Source: Leucogyrophana mollusca (lineage: Eukaryota > Basidiomycota > Agaricomycetes > Boletales). From it: DNA of 64,000 nt. How positions within the stretch are numbered: the first letter of the stretch is position 1; each line of letters opens with the position of its first letter. The translations under genes were made by a program, and so were the position numbers. The DNA is taken from the NCBI GenBank assembly GCA_021014945.1, contig MU266343.1, positions 124,001-188,000 on the forward strand, written 5' to 3'. Below are positions 1 to 10,097 of the stretch, one piece after another. The notes below the pieces were generated by a model, which had not been told where the DNA came from, did not search any database, and was given only the letters and a program-made list of their open reading frames with translations.

Positions 1-80
1 AGGTGAGTAAGTTAGGGTGTGAAGGTCTGCGAGGGCAAGCAGGGCCGGTGTCAGAGGCTCAGAATTGTATCAGATCCCTA

Positions 81-511
81 TTAATGCTTCCGCCGGGATC
101 CTAAACAGGTTGCAACGATATGCACGTCAATCAAAAGGCCATAGCAAACTCACCTGACCAACCAGGACTGACCCTGACACCCAGTTGAGCAAGGTCGGTC
201 ACCGGTGGGTCCGGCCTGAGCCAATCGAAAAAGGATTCAGAAGTCTCGCGGAGGCCGCATCCACAATTGTGCCGGAAGCGAAGTCCAAACCCCCAGGTTG
301 TAACTCGATATCGGTGGTGAACCATGGCGTGAACTTGTAGGGGAACATAGAAGTGAGGAGGCACTCGCATCACCTTATCATAAACCCTGTCTATGGAGCA
401 GTAATCTTGAAAGTAATTCGGGCCATTGAATGAACCCTTGATGATTTTTCGTTCAACGTTCACCAATACATAATTGATGGCCTTCATATCAGTGCCAACG
501 TCAACTGTCAA
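81..511 (-). CDS. Small unknown protein, two exons (tentative)
   Basis: An open frame starts at ATG 511 and runs to 154, where it meets a perfect donor GTGAGT (153-148). A 53-bp intron would end in TTTAG at 101, and joining to 100-81 gives a stop six codons later, about 126 residues in total. No domain is recognised. The product has several aromatic residues, a CGCG stretch near residue 84 and no obvious signal peptide. It lies divergent from the P450 at 624. The splice signals argue for a real transcript, but the frame could equally be an internal exon or chance. Confidence is therefore low. Confidence 0.3.
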
Positions 512-538
512 CTATGAATGTTTAAACCCTTCCAGAGA

Positions 539-548
539 TTATATAAAC
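539..548 (+). promoter_or_regulatory. TATA box of the first P450
   Basis: TTATATAAAC lies about 76-85 bp before the chosen ATG of the P450 gene at 624, a normal distance for a fungal TATA element. Seen directly; its function is inferred. Confidence 0.5.
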
Positions 549-623
549 TAACATGCTCGCTAGACTGTCCGACCCTTCAGGGAATTGTTCATCCTTGCTG
601 TGAATTTCGACTTGGTTTCGACC

Positions 624-2830
624 ATGTCTGTTCCATTGGACGCCAACCTCGGAGGCCTCGTTGCTGCTATTTGCCTCGCATTCTTAGTGTCGAGAATCCG
701 CAAGTCAACGAGGACGCTGCCTCTCCCTCCAGGGCCTACACCCATCCCGTTCATCGGAAATGTTATCGGGTTGAAGCCTGATACTGTGTGGATTTCGTAC
801 GCGGAGTGGGGAGCCATCTATGGTGGGTAGCTGCGCCATTATTTTGAGGCGTCCTATCCTGACACACGAACTGAACCCTGTAGGTGAAATCATCTACACC
901 ACCGCTCTGACCCAGCGGATCGTCGTCATCAATTCGGAGCGGGTGGCCAACGACCTCCTGGAAAAGCGGTCAAGGATATACTCGGACCGGCTGCAGATGG
1001 CTTTAGTAGATGTGTGCGTGCTGCATGAGTTGTTTTTTCCGGTTGCGTGGGCTCACCGACGCGAGGTAGTTTCGGATGGGGAAATCTGACGTCCTCAATG
1101 CCCTACGGGCCAGCCTGGAGGAAGCACAGGAGGCTGTACAATCAAGTATTCCACGCGCAATCGGCCCTCACCTACCGCCCCGAGCAACTGCAGAGAGCCT
1201 ACGAGATGGTCTCACATATGCTGGTTCATCCCAAGGAGTTCGGCGATCACCTTGAAACGTCAGTTCTTATCCCTGTGTTTTGTTGGCCAGATACTGAACA
1301 TCCAACAGTTATGCGGCAGCCGTTGTCATGTCCGTCGTGTACGGCTACGACATCCAACCCAACGACCCATTTGTTGATACCGCCAGGACTTCCGTAGATA
1401 TGGTGACTAGTGTAGCCACGCCTGAGAAGTCTGCCATAGTTAGCGCATTCCCATTTGGTGAGTCAACCTCACCTAATTCTACCATCCCCACAGTGCTAAA
1501 TGCTGCGACTCTGAAATAGTGCTCAAGCTGCCGATGTGGCTGCCAGGAATGGGCTTCATGCGCGATGGGATGGTGTGCAGGAAATACACTCGTGAGATGC
1601 TCGACGGGCCCTACGAGTACGTGCAAAAGAGCTTGGTGTGTGTCATGTTCCTCGTCTTGCATGCGGCGTGCTAAAATTGCACAAACTATAGGCAGATGGA
1701 ACTGCGAAGCCCTCGATGGTGTCCGATGCGATCCAGCGGTATCGAATCCATGAAACGGAGGACCCAGAGATGGTGCACAACATCAAGGCATCGTCTGGGA
1801 CTGCCTATGCCGGTAAGTAGACCCCTCCGACCCGTTAGGCGTCATGCTGACCGCGAAGTGATTTATAGCGGCTGCGGAAACTGTGAGTCCAGGTAAATTT
1901 TCGGCACTATTCAAAAACTGACATCCAATCAGACCGTCTCGACGATCCAGGTTTTCCTCATCGCGATGATGCAGAATCCGGAAGTCCAAAAGCGTGCACA
2001 TGCGGAGGTTGACGCTGTCGTGGGGAACACACGGCTGCCCAGTTTCAGCGATAGACAGTCATTGCCATATGTCGAAGCCTTGATCAGGGAGACTAGGCGC
2101 TGGAGGCCCATTACCCCGATTGGTTTGTGGTGTTCCACTCGTTCAGGCGTTCTATGTTGATATATGATGCGACAGGTGTTCCTCATGCAACAACAGAGGA
2201 TGATGTCTATGAAGGATACTACATTCCGAAAGGTGAGTGGGAGTGATATAATCTAGGAACATTGCGTGGCTGAGTGACGAATGAATAGGTGTGGCGATCA
2301 TTCCCAACCTCTGGTACGTACCATCTATATCCTTCTCCATCCCTGCTGTTGCTGAGAACACTTCACGCAGGGCCATGTCTCGTGACGAAGCAAAGTATCC
2401 CTCCCCGGAATCTTTCAGACCAGAGCGTTTCCTGGGACCCGACGGGAACCTGACGGATGATACGGTGGCCTGGTCGTTTGGATTTGGGCGGCGAATCTGG
2501 TGAGCGCTATGGCTGGTCTTCGTGAGTATCTCACCGAAAGAAATCGGCTTCAGCCCTGGAAGACATATTGCGGACGCTGCAGTTTGGGCCGCGATCGTGT
2601 GCATATTAGCGGTGTTCAGGATTGAGAAACCAGAAGGGCCAGAGCAGGAGATAAAATGGAAAACAGGGCTTACGTCGTTCGTCTCGAGTGTTTTTAACTT
2701 CGTGGTGGATGCTGACGCATGTTGTGTCAGGTTGGCACTGCCGTTCAAGTGTAGCTTCATCTCGAGGAAGGAAGGAGTTGACACCGAGAAATTGGCGGAA
2801 CTTATTGCTGTTAGCGATACTTCAAGATAA
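624..2830 (+). CDS. Cytochrome P450 monooxygenase (OrdA-like group)
   Basis: Haem-thiolate monooxygenase anchored in the ER by an N-terminal helix (residues about 8-25, followed by the Pro-rich hinge LPLPPGPTPIP). After splicing at least ten introns, the marks appear in order: WRKHRR (C helix), the I-helix AAAETT built from two tiny exons around 1808-1933, ETRR (K helix ExxR), FRPERF, and the haem loop FGFGRRICPGR. The haem-ligand Cys codon is itself split: TG ends at 2499 and C begins at 2554. A second 54-bp intron (2677-2730) restores the C-terminal frame to the stop at 2828-2830. The start at 624 is preferred over 585 because it gives a standard membrane anchor. The sequence style matches basidiomycete P450s usually annotated as O-methylsterigmatocystin oxidoreductase-like; the substrate cannot be told. 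It is not close to the two tandem P450s at 36.6-42.1 kb. Confidence 0.93.
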
Positions 2831-3781
2831 TATTATACCTATCTTTCTGTGGGGCATTAGTGAGAGTTGTATACCCTTTGACACTCATTAAAAAAATATA
2901 ATCACTTTCCTTTGATTTTCTTACAACATGTAATTCCGTTGTTGAGTGCGATGCGGCGATAGTATAGTCATGACGCATGTTGAATAGTACTGCAGTCCTG
3001 CATATGGAACTGCACTGTGCATTAAGTCGATGCCCGAAGCTTCATCTCGCCGGTTTCGAATGCAGGAATATGTGCTGCCTTTGACATATGGCAACTGCCT
3101 CTAGCTCGTCAAAGCAATCGAACAGACTAGTCATACGAGCCTCGCAGTTCTTGGAGAATCGGGCGCCGAATGTTAAAGTTCCGCTGTGCCGTGGTCTTTC
3201 GTGCCGTTGCAGTTTGATGTGTCTCGGAGAATCAATTGCTTCGCTTTACCCTGTTCAAGTTGTAACATCGACGCGTTCGTGTGGCCTTGCGCGCCTATAG
3301 AAGCAGAAAGTAGCGTAGGGTTAATTTCCAAGGTTCCGGATCTTTCTGTTGGTGACTTGAAACTTATGAGGCGTGAGTAGACGGCTGCGGGATATCGATA
3401 GCTCTAGAATAAAACGGCGCGCAACTGTGGCCAACACGGCCGGCACGTGATGTATGCATCGTTTTTTGGGGGAGTAAGTACTGTCAGACTGTCAGTAATA
3501 GTCTCCAGTAGCTGACCTAATATGAATTTATGACAGTCGATATATTCTTATGTCAGTAATAACTGTAAGAATTATAGTCTTCTCCAGCCTATGACGTAGA
3601 TGTAACCCTAACCCAGTAGCGTTGCCCCTAACCCCAGCACTGATCGAGATCCCTTATCGCAGCGCCTGCAATCCGAATCCAAACACTGATGACTCTGGCT
3701 TGGAATTGCGGCTCTTCCAAACGCTGACGCCCGTTAATCCCAAACCACCATCTACATCCACCGCTGACCTATTGTTTCGGA
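2831..3781. other. Intergenic, no gene seen
   Basis: AT-richer DNA after the P450 with short unsupported frames only. A short direct repeat (GTCAGTAATA) occurs near 3491 and 3555, and two CCCTAA-like units occur near 3603. Neither is long enough to call an element. Confidence 0.5.
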
Positions 3782-4265
3782 ATGTCTGAGATATTACCTG
3801 AGTCGTATCACGTCGAGCTCAAAGAAGGTGAGTGGCTTAAACATACACCCATTCTGCCTCTGATGACATGTTGCAGGAGTCTCAGGCGGCCTTGCAGGCT
3901 CATTATTCTCTAACGGCGAATACCAGATCACCAAAGCCCTGGACAGCACTACTCTCCAAATTCGCTCTTCTTCCCGCCCGCTCGGGACGTCCTCTTTTAC
4001 CGAAACAGAGCCCAAGGTTGTCCCCTCAGATGTCGGCAAGGAGAAGCTCCTCGAGCTCTTCGGCATTTTGAAGTCGCTGGCGCCTCCCCCACCAGGGAGT
4101 GGGGACGTGTTCGGGGAGGGGAAGACGATATCGTGGTTCAGCAACGAATTTATGTGGTCTAATAATATCTCTGGAGCTATTGTTGGCGAGGACAAACGGA
4201 GCCCAGAGGAGGTGGAGAAGTTCAAGAGGGCAGTGGAAGTTGTAAGTGAGCTGGCGGAATTATGA
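3782..4265 (+). CDS. Unknown 144-residue protein
   Basis: ATG 3782 opens a 46-nt exon ending at the donor GTGAGT (3828). The 49-bp intron ends TTGCAG at 3876, and the second exon runs to a stop at 4263-4265; the spliced length of 435 nt is in frame. The product has an acidic, Gly-rich start, a PPPPGSGD loop near residue 85, and a charged helix toward the end (about residues 123-144, rich in E, K and V). No family is recognised. A GTAAGT at 4234 could be a further donor, in which case the protein would continue into 4266-4400, where a frame with EEEIYFVY lies. The call rests on splice consistency only. Confidence 0.45.
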
Positions 4266-5610
4266 GGCTGGTGGCTGCGATGGTTGAAGATGCGGACGAG
4301 GAGGAAATATACTTTGTGTACACAAATGGCTGTCTCCGGAAAACCTACCCTTTGTTCTGATCGCTATGAACTTGGAGCAACCCGTAAAGGTACAAAGTTG
4401 GGTATGGAGGCGCCATCGGCCTCTGCGTTGGCACGATGCACATATTCCGGTCGGCACCTATGCAAAGGAGTGTCATGATACGCACGCACGGCTTACCTCA
4501 ATCCTGCGTATTAGCTCCCTGATTCACATCAGATCCTTGCGCAAGGCGCATCGTTAACACCCGTCGAGGTTGCGTCTGAAACTCCATCCGGAAATTAGTG
4601 GATGGTCGTCTTATTATCTGTAGCACCGCGGCTAGCTCTGACATAGTTTTGTGCGCCCCGCTCCCAGTGGACATGTATGCTTAAGGCCTGTGGTTATGAC
4701 AAGCCACTAACAACACAAGGATTCCTCGGTGCACTTTTCCCAACAGGATATCCATGGCCGACCGGAGTGCGGGGGGATGGGATCGCTTTTTACTGGGCGG
4801 GACGACCGGATAAGACTTTGCAGGAAACCCTTGATGATGCTTGCAGCTTCATCACGATAACCCCTGTGCCCAGTGATCAATAGCCACGAAATCCGGTAAG
4901 GGCCAAAATTTTTGAATTTTAACCTCGAGGGCCTAACACCAGTCGAGGTATATCTGGCCCACCTGATGGCGAGGAACGCTGTGACCCATGCAGGTCACGG
5001 CGTTCCTTGCCGTCGGGCGGACCGTAATTCGCTTCGCCGCAGGTCATGGCGTTTCCCCGCAGTGCAGCCTCAACGAATCAATCAACTCATGTACACCACG
5101 CAAATCAGGGACGTACCCGATGGATTGTTACTTGGCCCCACACCCTGCTTATCAAGGACAATGATATGGGAGATGGATCCTGGATTTGACAGGTAATGGT
5201 CATCTGTAACGGGGAAAGCACCTACGCTAAGGATGTCTGTCCGATTTCGATTTCACAAAGATCGCGCCCAGCAACTTGTCGGAACCTCCATCCAATTTGA
5301 ACTACTCATTCATAGACACAAGGCGGCGGCAAAGGAAGAACAAACACAGTATAATCTACATGGTCCATTAGTCAAAGAACATCTACGGATGAGAGCTTGT
5401 GTCCTCACCGCTCAGTTGAGTCAAACTACCCAAGGGCACCAGAGATCCCGTGTATCACTCAAATCACGCTCGCTTGCAGGACCATCATATCGGCACTAGA
5501 CATATACTCACGCCTGGTGGAAGCGATGTAGCGGGAGCCAATAGTGTCGCATACGAGTACATGGCATGATCATAGCGATAGCGCGTAGCACATAATAGGA
5601 TATCCTCGAA
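4266..5610. other. Mostly gene-free; possible gene remnants
   Basis: Short plus-strand frames at 4284-4400 (around EEEIYFVYTNGC) and 4677-4883 (around GDGIAFYWAGRP) look protein-like in composition but have no start, no shared frame and no recognised domain. They may be later exons of the gene at 3782 or decayed coding sequence. 4912-5500 holds only unsupported frames. Confidence 0.3.
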
Positions 5611-6317
5611 TTATGACCGGCCAGCACCAGGTACGTTCCGCCTCTCTCGGCGGGGTCCGCGCTCCACCTGTGCGATGATGGGGGTGACAACCGTGACCGG
5701 AATGTCGAAGTTGAGCGATTTAAGCAATGCCTGTGTTTGTGCTCATGTTAAATAAATTACGTGGAAGTGTTGAAGAGGGTGTACCTCGGTGTCAGGGTCA
5801 ACTTCAAGTCCGGTTGCACTTGTGTCGAGGGCGGAGACTTCAGGAACGTAGTTATCCTTCCGCTCACGCTCCTCCTCCTGCAGCTTGAAGGAGATACCAC
5901 GGACGGGTCCGCGCTGGATACGCTTCATCAAGTGGGTGGTGAACCCAGAGATCTTGTTCCGCAGACGCTTGGAGGGAACAACGGCCTAAGATATCAAATG
6001 AGATTAGCTCCTGCGTATATAGGTGGCTGGAATACTGACGACTTCATCAATAATACGCTTGTTGGTGTGGAAGTCGAGGGTGAGGCGGGGGTAGCTGTGA
6101 GTCGGGGTGTGTCAGGATCGAGGAATCGAGACAAAACATCGACGTCTACTGATCCTCCTCCATCTGGACCATCTCCCTCCAACGAAAGAACTCACTATTT
6201 TTCAATGAGCACACGGGAGGCCCTCTTCGTGGTTTTGGTGCGAACTCGGCCCTATTCACCATGGATTAAGCAGAGGTCATGCATAGTAATCTCGGCCCCG
6301 CAAGCACAACCCACCAT
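5611..6317 (-). CDS. RPS17: 40S ribosomal protein eS17 (RPS17)
   Basis: Structural protein of the small ribosomal subunit. Five coding exons join to 435 nt (144 residues, the usual length): 6317-6315, 6251-6196, 6094-6040, 5985-5785 and 5730-5611. Recognised blocks are [41 protein letters not shown] and [20 protein letters not shown], followed by the acidic [18 protein letters not shown]. The start codon is the whole first coding exon: ATG is followed directly by GTGGGT and rejoined to GGCCGAG after TAG. The donor of exon 3 is GTCAGT, a slightly weak GT site. The gene is divergent from uS8, with 393 bp between the start codons. Confidence 0.97.
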
Positions 6318-6710
6318 AGTGATAAATTTTGTGCGTCGACGACGTTGAGGATGGCGTTGAGGCTGTTGGTGGTGCCAGTCTTGACCCTCCTCACGAGTTT
6401 CGCAAATTCCCGAAGTGTGGCTGATTGGTACTATACAGCCATACAGCCACCCCGCCTCCACTACCAAATTTCCTGAGCCACTGATCTCCGTGTCCCTCAA
6501 GGCCCTTCTCAACTTCAAGCTTCAAGGTGAGTGTGCCCCCCGGGTCCATGTCGTCAATGTGACCTCGCATAATACATGGCATTCGATCTCGCGTTTTCCA
6601 GCTCGTCTTGACTCGTGCTTTTCGTAGCACGACACTCAGACCGAGCATAGGCACTTACTTCGCGTCTTACCCGCTAGTACCCCTTCTCCACTCGTCGCAT
6701 CAGACTAAAG
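6318..6710. promoter_or_regulatory. Shared promoter of eS17 and uS8
   Basis: These 393 bp separate the start codons of two small-subunit ribosomal protein genes read in opposite directions, so both promoters and 5' leaders must lie here. A CT-rich tract (CCCCTTCTCCACTCGTC) lies just upstream of uS8. Minus-strand frames inside it are leader sequence of eS17, not a gene. Co-regulation is an inference. Confidence 0.55.
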
Positions 6711-7561
6711 ATGGTCCGCGTATCTGTCCTTGTAAGTTGCTTTTTGCTTGTGCTTTATGGACACCGTCTGACTGGTTGTCTAATAGAATGACTGCCTTGT
6801 GAGTCGCGATCGCTAGCTAGAACGTTTTGAGCATCTCTCATGCTCTGTTTGTATAGAACAACATTGTCAACGCTGAGCGCCGCGGAAAGCGTCAGGTCCT
6901 CATCCGGCCTTCGTCGAAGGTCATTGTAAAATTCTTGAGCGTCATGCAACGTCATGGTGAGCTATATCTCCTCATATTTCTTTTGCTTTGCTTCACTGTA
7001 CACCTCTCGGAGTTATAACTACGGATGACGAGGGGTCTTTCTACCCGGCTTTCGTTTTAATGCTCCGAAATATTAACTTTAGCTCTCAAAACCAAACAAC
7101 GCTGATCTCTATTTGTCCACGGATCGGGGTTCACTGTAGAGCCTACATCTTCTCTCTTTCTCATCTTCATGACCTTCCGGCTTCTCAGTTCCCTTGTTAA
7201 TACTCCATGGCAATAGTACTAGAGCTGACCACATTTTGCAGGCTACATCGGCGAGTTTGAGATCATTGATGACCACCGCTCCGGAAAAATCGTGATTCAG
7301 TTGAATGGTCGACTGAATAAGACGGGTGTCATTTCTCCGCGCTTCAACGTCCAAGTGACGCAAATCGAGTCATGGGTTAACTTGTTACTCCCCGCTCGTG
7401 GCTTCGGTATCATCATCCTGGTATATCTGCCTTTGCACCCGATTATGGATACCCAGACTGACGATCATCTTTCTTCGTAGACAACCTCTTCCGGCATTTT
7501 AGACCACGAGGAGGCTCGTCGCAAGAACGTCGGTGGCAAGCTTTTGGGTTACGTCTACTAA
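6711..7561 (+). CDS. RPS22: 40S ribosomal protein uS8 (RPS22 / S15A)
   Basis: Small-subunit protein that contacts the central domain of 18S rRNA. Five exons give exactly 393 nt (130 residues, the family length): 6711-6731, 6787-6798, 6857-6956, 7242-7420 and 7481-7561. Diagnostic blocks are [62 protein letters not shown] and [20 protein letters not shown]. Exon 2 is only 12 nt (Asn-Asp-Cys-Leu) with clean TAG and GTGAGT borders. The 285-bp third intron is long for this genome. Stop TAA at 7559-7561. Confidence 0.97.
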
Positions 7562-7780
7562 ATCATATGTCGTGTGTCATGTTGTATGCTATGCTACGCC
7601 CAAAATGCATGCACCGTGTTTGCTGAGCCAAGTTAGCTTGTTCTGAACGTATGAGATGAAGAGCCAGTGCAGCACTCAACTAAGAGCTTGCACAGCCACT
7701 GTTCGTTTGGGCTCGTGTGATTTTGGATGGGACGGCCCCGGCAGTTTTGAAGGGACTCGCGTTCCTCCTTGCTTGTTGAC

Positions 7781-9074
7781 ATGACCTTACCCGCAAACGA
7801 CGCATTCTCCCTCCACGACCAGCCTCGCCGCTCTCGTTCTATCGCACGCCGCTCGTCGTCACCCAAAATTTCATTCTCCTCGTCGTCGTCATCTGGCGTC
7901 AAAGCCTTGGACGCTAATGGAATGGTTTCGAAGAAGAGCCACAAGCGCAGAATATCTTCCCGGCAGAATTCAATCCCCAGTTTGAACGGTGATGCACACT
8001 CTATCGAAGAAACCCTCGGCGAATTCCCAGATCCTCGAGAAACAATGAAAAGGCACGCAGGAGGTACTCCTAATGGCAAGGCCGATAAGGGCAAGGCGGT
8101 AAAGAAGCCTGTTGACTGGGAGATACCGCGCAAAGCTTTGCATTCGTCTATTGGTGTGTACGGTGATTAACAAGGAGGTGTTGTGTACTAATGGGGGTGT
8201 GGCAGGTTTTTTCACAATTTATCTTTACACGTCGCATGGGTCGCCAACACGAGTCGTTGTCGCATTGAGTACGGCCCTTGCAGTTCTTGTTCCCGTTGAC
8301 GTACTCCGCCTTCGCTACCCTGCATTTGAGCGTGCATTCGAGAAATGCGTGGGTATTTTCATGCGGGACAGTGAAAAGGTATAGATGGTCAGTCCTCCTT
8401 GATTCCCGCAGCTAATGCGCCACATCACGACAGAAATCGTCGAATGGTGTAATATGGTATATCTTAGGCGCCAATGCTACCCTTTTGGCATTTCCGTTGG
8501 ACATCGCTGTGGTCGCGATCCTAATGTACGACTATACTTCCCTTCGTTAATGCCACCTCATAACATACAGCTCCTTCCAGCCTCTCATGGGCAGACACAG
8601 CAGCTTCCACTTTTGGGCGCATGTTCGGTCCCCGCACCCCTGCCCTACCTCGCCCCTTTGCGCCTCGTAAGTCTCTTGCGGGGTTCCTAGCAGCAGCAAT
8701 TACGGGTGCTTGCATCGCCGCCGGGTTTTGGACATGGATAGGGCCATTGCGGGATGCAGACTTGACGTGGTCGAGGGCACAGGGGGTGTCCCCTGCATTT
8801 GTGGGGAAAAACTCACCTGACAGCGAAGGCGCTGGCCCAGGCGGGTGGGCTGGGTTGGCCGTCATAAGCTTGTTCGTTGGGCTGGTGACTGGTGTGGCAG
8901 AGGCGCTAGGTGAGTCTTCACCTTTGGTGTAAAGTGTTCGGGAAGTTGTTGACAGAGAACATAGATCTGGGCCCTATAGACGATAACCTCTCGCTTCCGA
9001 TCATCGCTGGAGGTTGCATATGGGGCCTTTTCAAAGTTCTAGGTTACCTTTCTGGCTCTTTTCCGTGGTCATGA
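7781..9074 (+). CDS. DGK1: CTP-dependent diacylglycerol kinase (DGK1-like)
   Basis: Integral ER/nuclear membrane enzyme that phosphorylates diacylglycerol with CTP to give phosphatidate, opposing Pah1 lipin. Five exons (7781-8153, 8206-8378, 8434-8525, 8581-8909, 8965-9074) join in frame. The N-terminal about 110 residues are Ser/Arg/Lys-rich and probably cytosolic. The catalytic part starts at WEIPRKALHSSIGFFTIYLY and includes the family block SWADTAASTFGR near residue 210; multiple hydrophobic segments follow, ending in GCIWGLFKVLGYLSGSF. The acceptor CCAG at 8580 was chosen because it restores LILSWADTAAS. The upstream in-frame extension begins with TTG, so ATG 7781 is the start. Confidence 0.9.
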
Positions 9075-10097
9075 TAACATTGGACGTGTCGACGGATATT
9101 TCGGTTATGATTTTGGATGTTAGATTTTTCCATGACATTGGCAGTTCAGACGAGACAAAGTGGATTTGCACGCGGATGGCCGTTGGTATTTTATGCAAAG
9201 CTGCACATATGCGCTCCCGACGCCTAATGCTTTTATTTTGACGAGCTAGCAGCAAGTAAAATAGTTTTTAGAAGTACTATATCTCCCCGTATACCATGCT
9301 TCTGACGTCTCTCCTGGTGGCACGCTGGATACGATTGAACGTTGACCGTTTCCGTTGGTCTCAGCAGGACTTAATCCGAGACGTGAGTTGTACTCGAATA
9401 ATGGCCGATTAACAGGAACGAATTAGATGATCGCTCATACTTTCAAAAAGCGAATCACACCAACTGCAGAGAATCATCACAACACTCGCAATCCATCTTT
9501 ACAACCACCATCATTTGTGACATTCGTCGCTCGAGAACACGATTGATGTTCCCCGTTTCTGCGAGGCGTTTGATCAGCAGCATGCTGCAAAGGGATAGAC
9601 TGATAGACTCCACACTTCCAGATGCTGTATCGGAACCGAGCGGAACCAACGTGGGTTTCTCCTGGCGATCCAAATCAGATAGTTGAACCCATGCTGCCCA
9701 CCTGGCGGAAACAAATACGCGTTTCGCGAGACTGCGACCACCATTTATCCCGACGTTTTGTCCGGAAACACCTCCACAATTGTAGACCCTAGTAGATTGG
9801 GTCATGTCAACTGAGACGCCAAGGACGACGCTTGGAAGAGGTCATCTCAACTTCATCCGCCCAATGTGCGATTACCACCAATCTTCTAGCTGTGCGTGGC
9901 AGTTTACGCAGCAGATCGCAGCATTGGCAGTGGTGTCTTGTGCTCGGTCCCTTTTGGCATACAATTGGCACTTGCAGGGATCGACAACCATGGCAGTGCT
10001 GCCCAGTTGATCTCGTCTCAACATTCAGCTTCTTCATAAGAACTCCGCAAGGCCAGTGGTAAGTCACCCTCTCATTCCATGCTGTCTGCCCGCAGGC
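9075..10097. other. Intergenic, no supported gene
   Basis: Minus-strand frames at 9455-9805 and 9807-10160 are open for over 110 codons but show no domain, no matching splice sites and overlap the 5' side of the MFS gene. I see no repeats or RNA genes. Confidence 0.5.

Noticed and set aside
3600..3640. TAACCCTAACCC resembling telomeric repeat
   Set aside because: Only about two units; genes continue on both sides, so this is not a chromosome end and is too short for an interstitial array.
6252..6654. Minus-strand frames of about 88 codons upstream of eS17
   Set aside because: They lie in the eS17 leader and first intron and share no conserved sequence.
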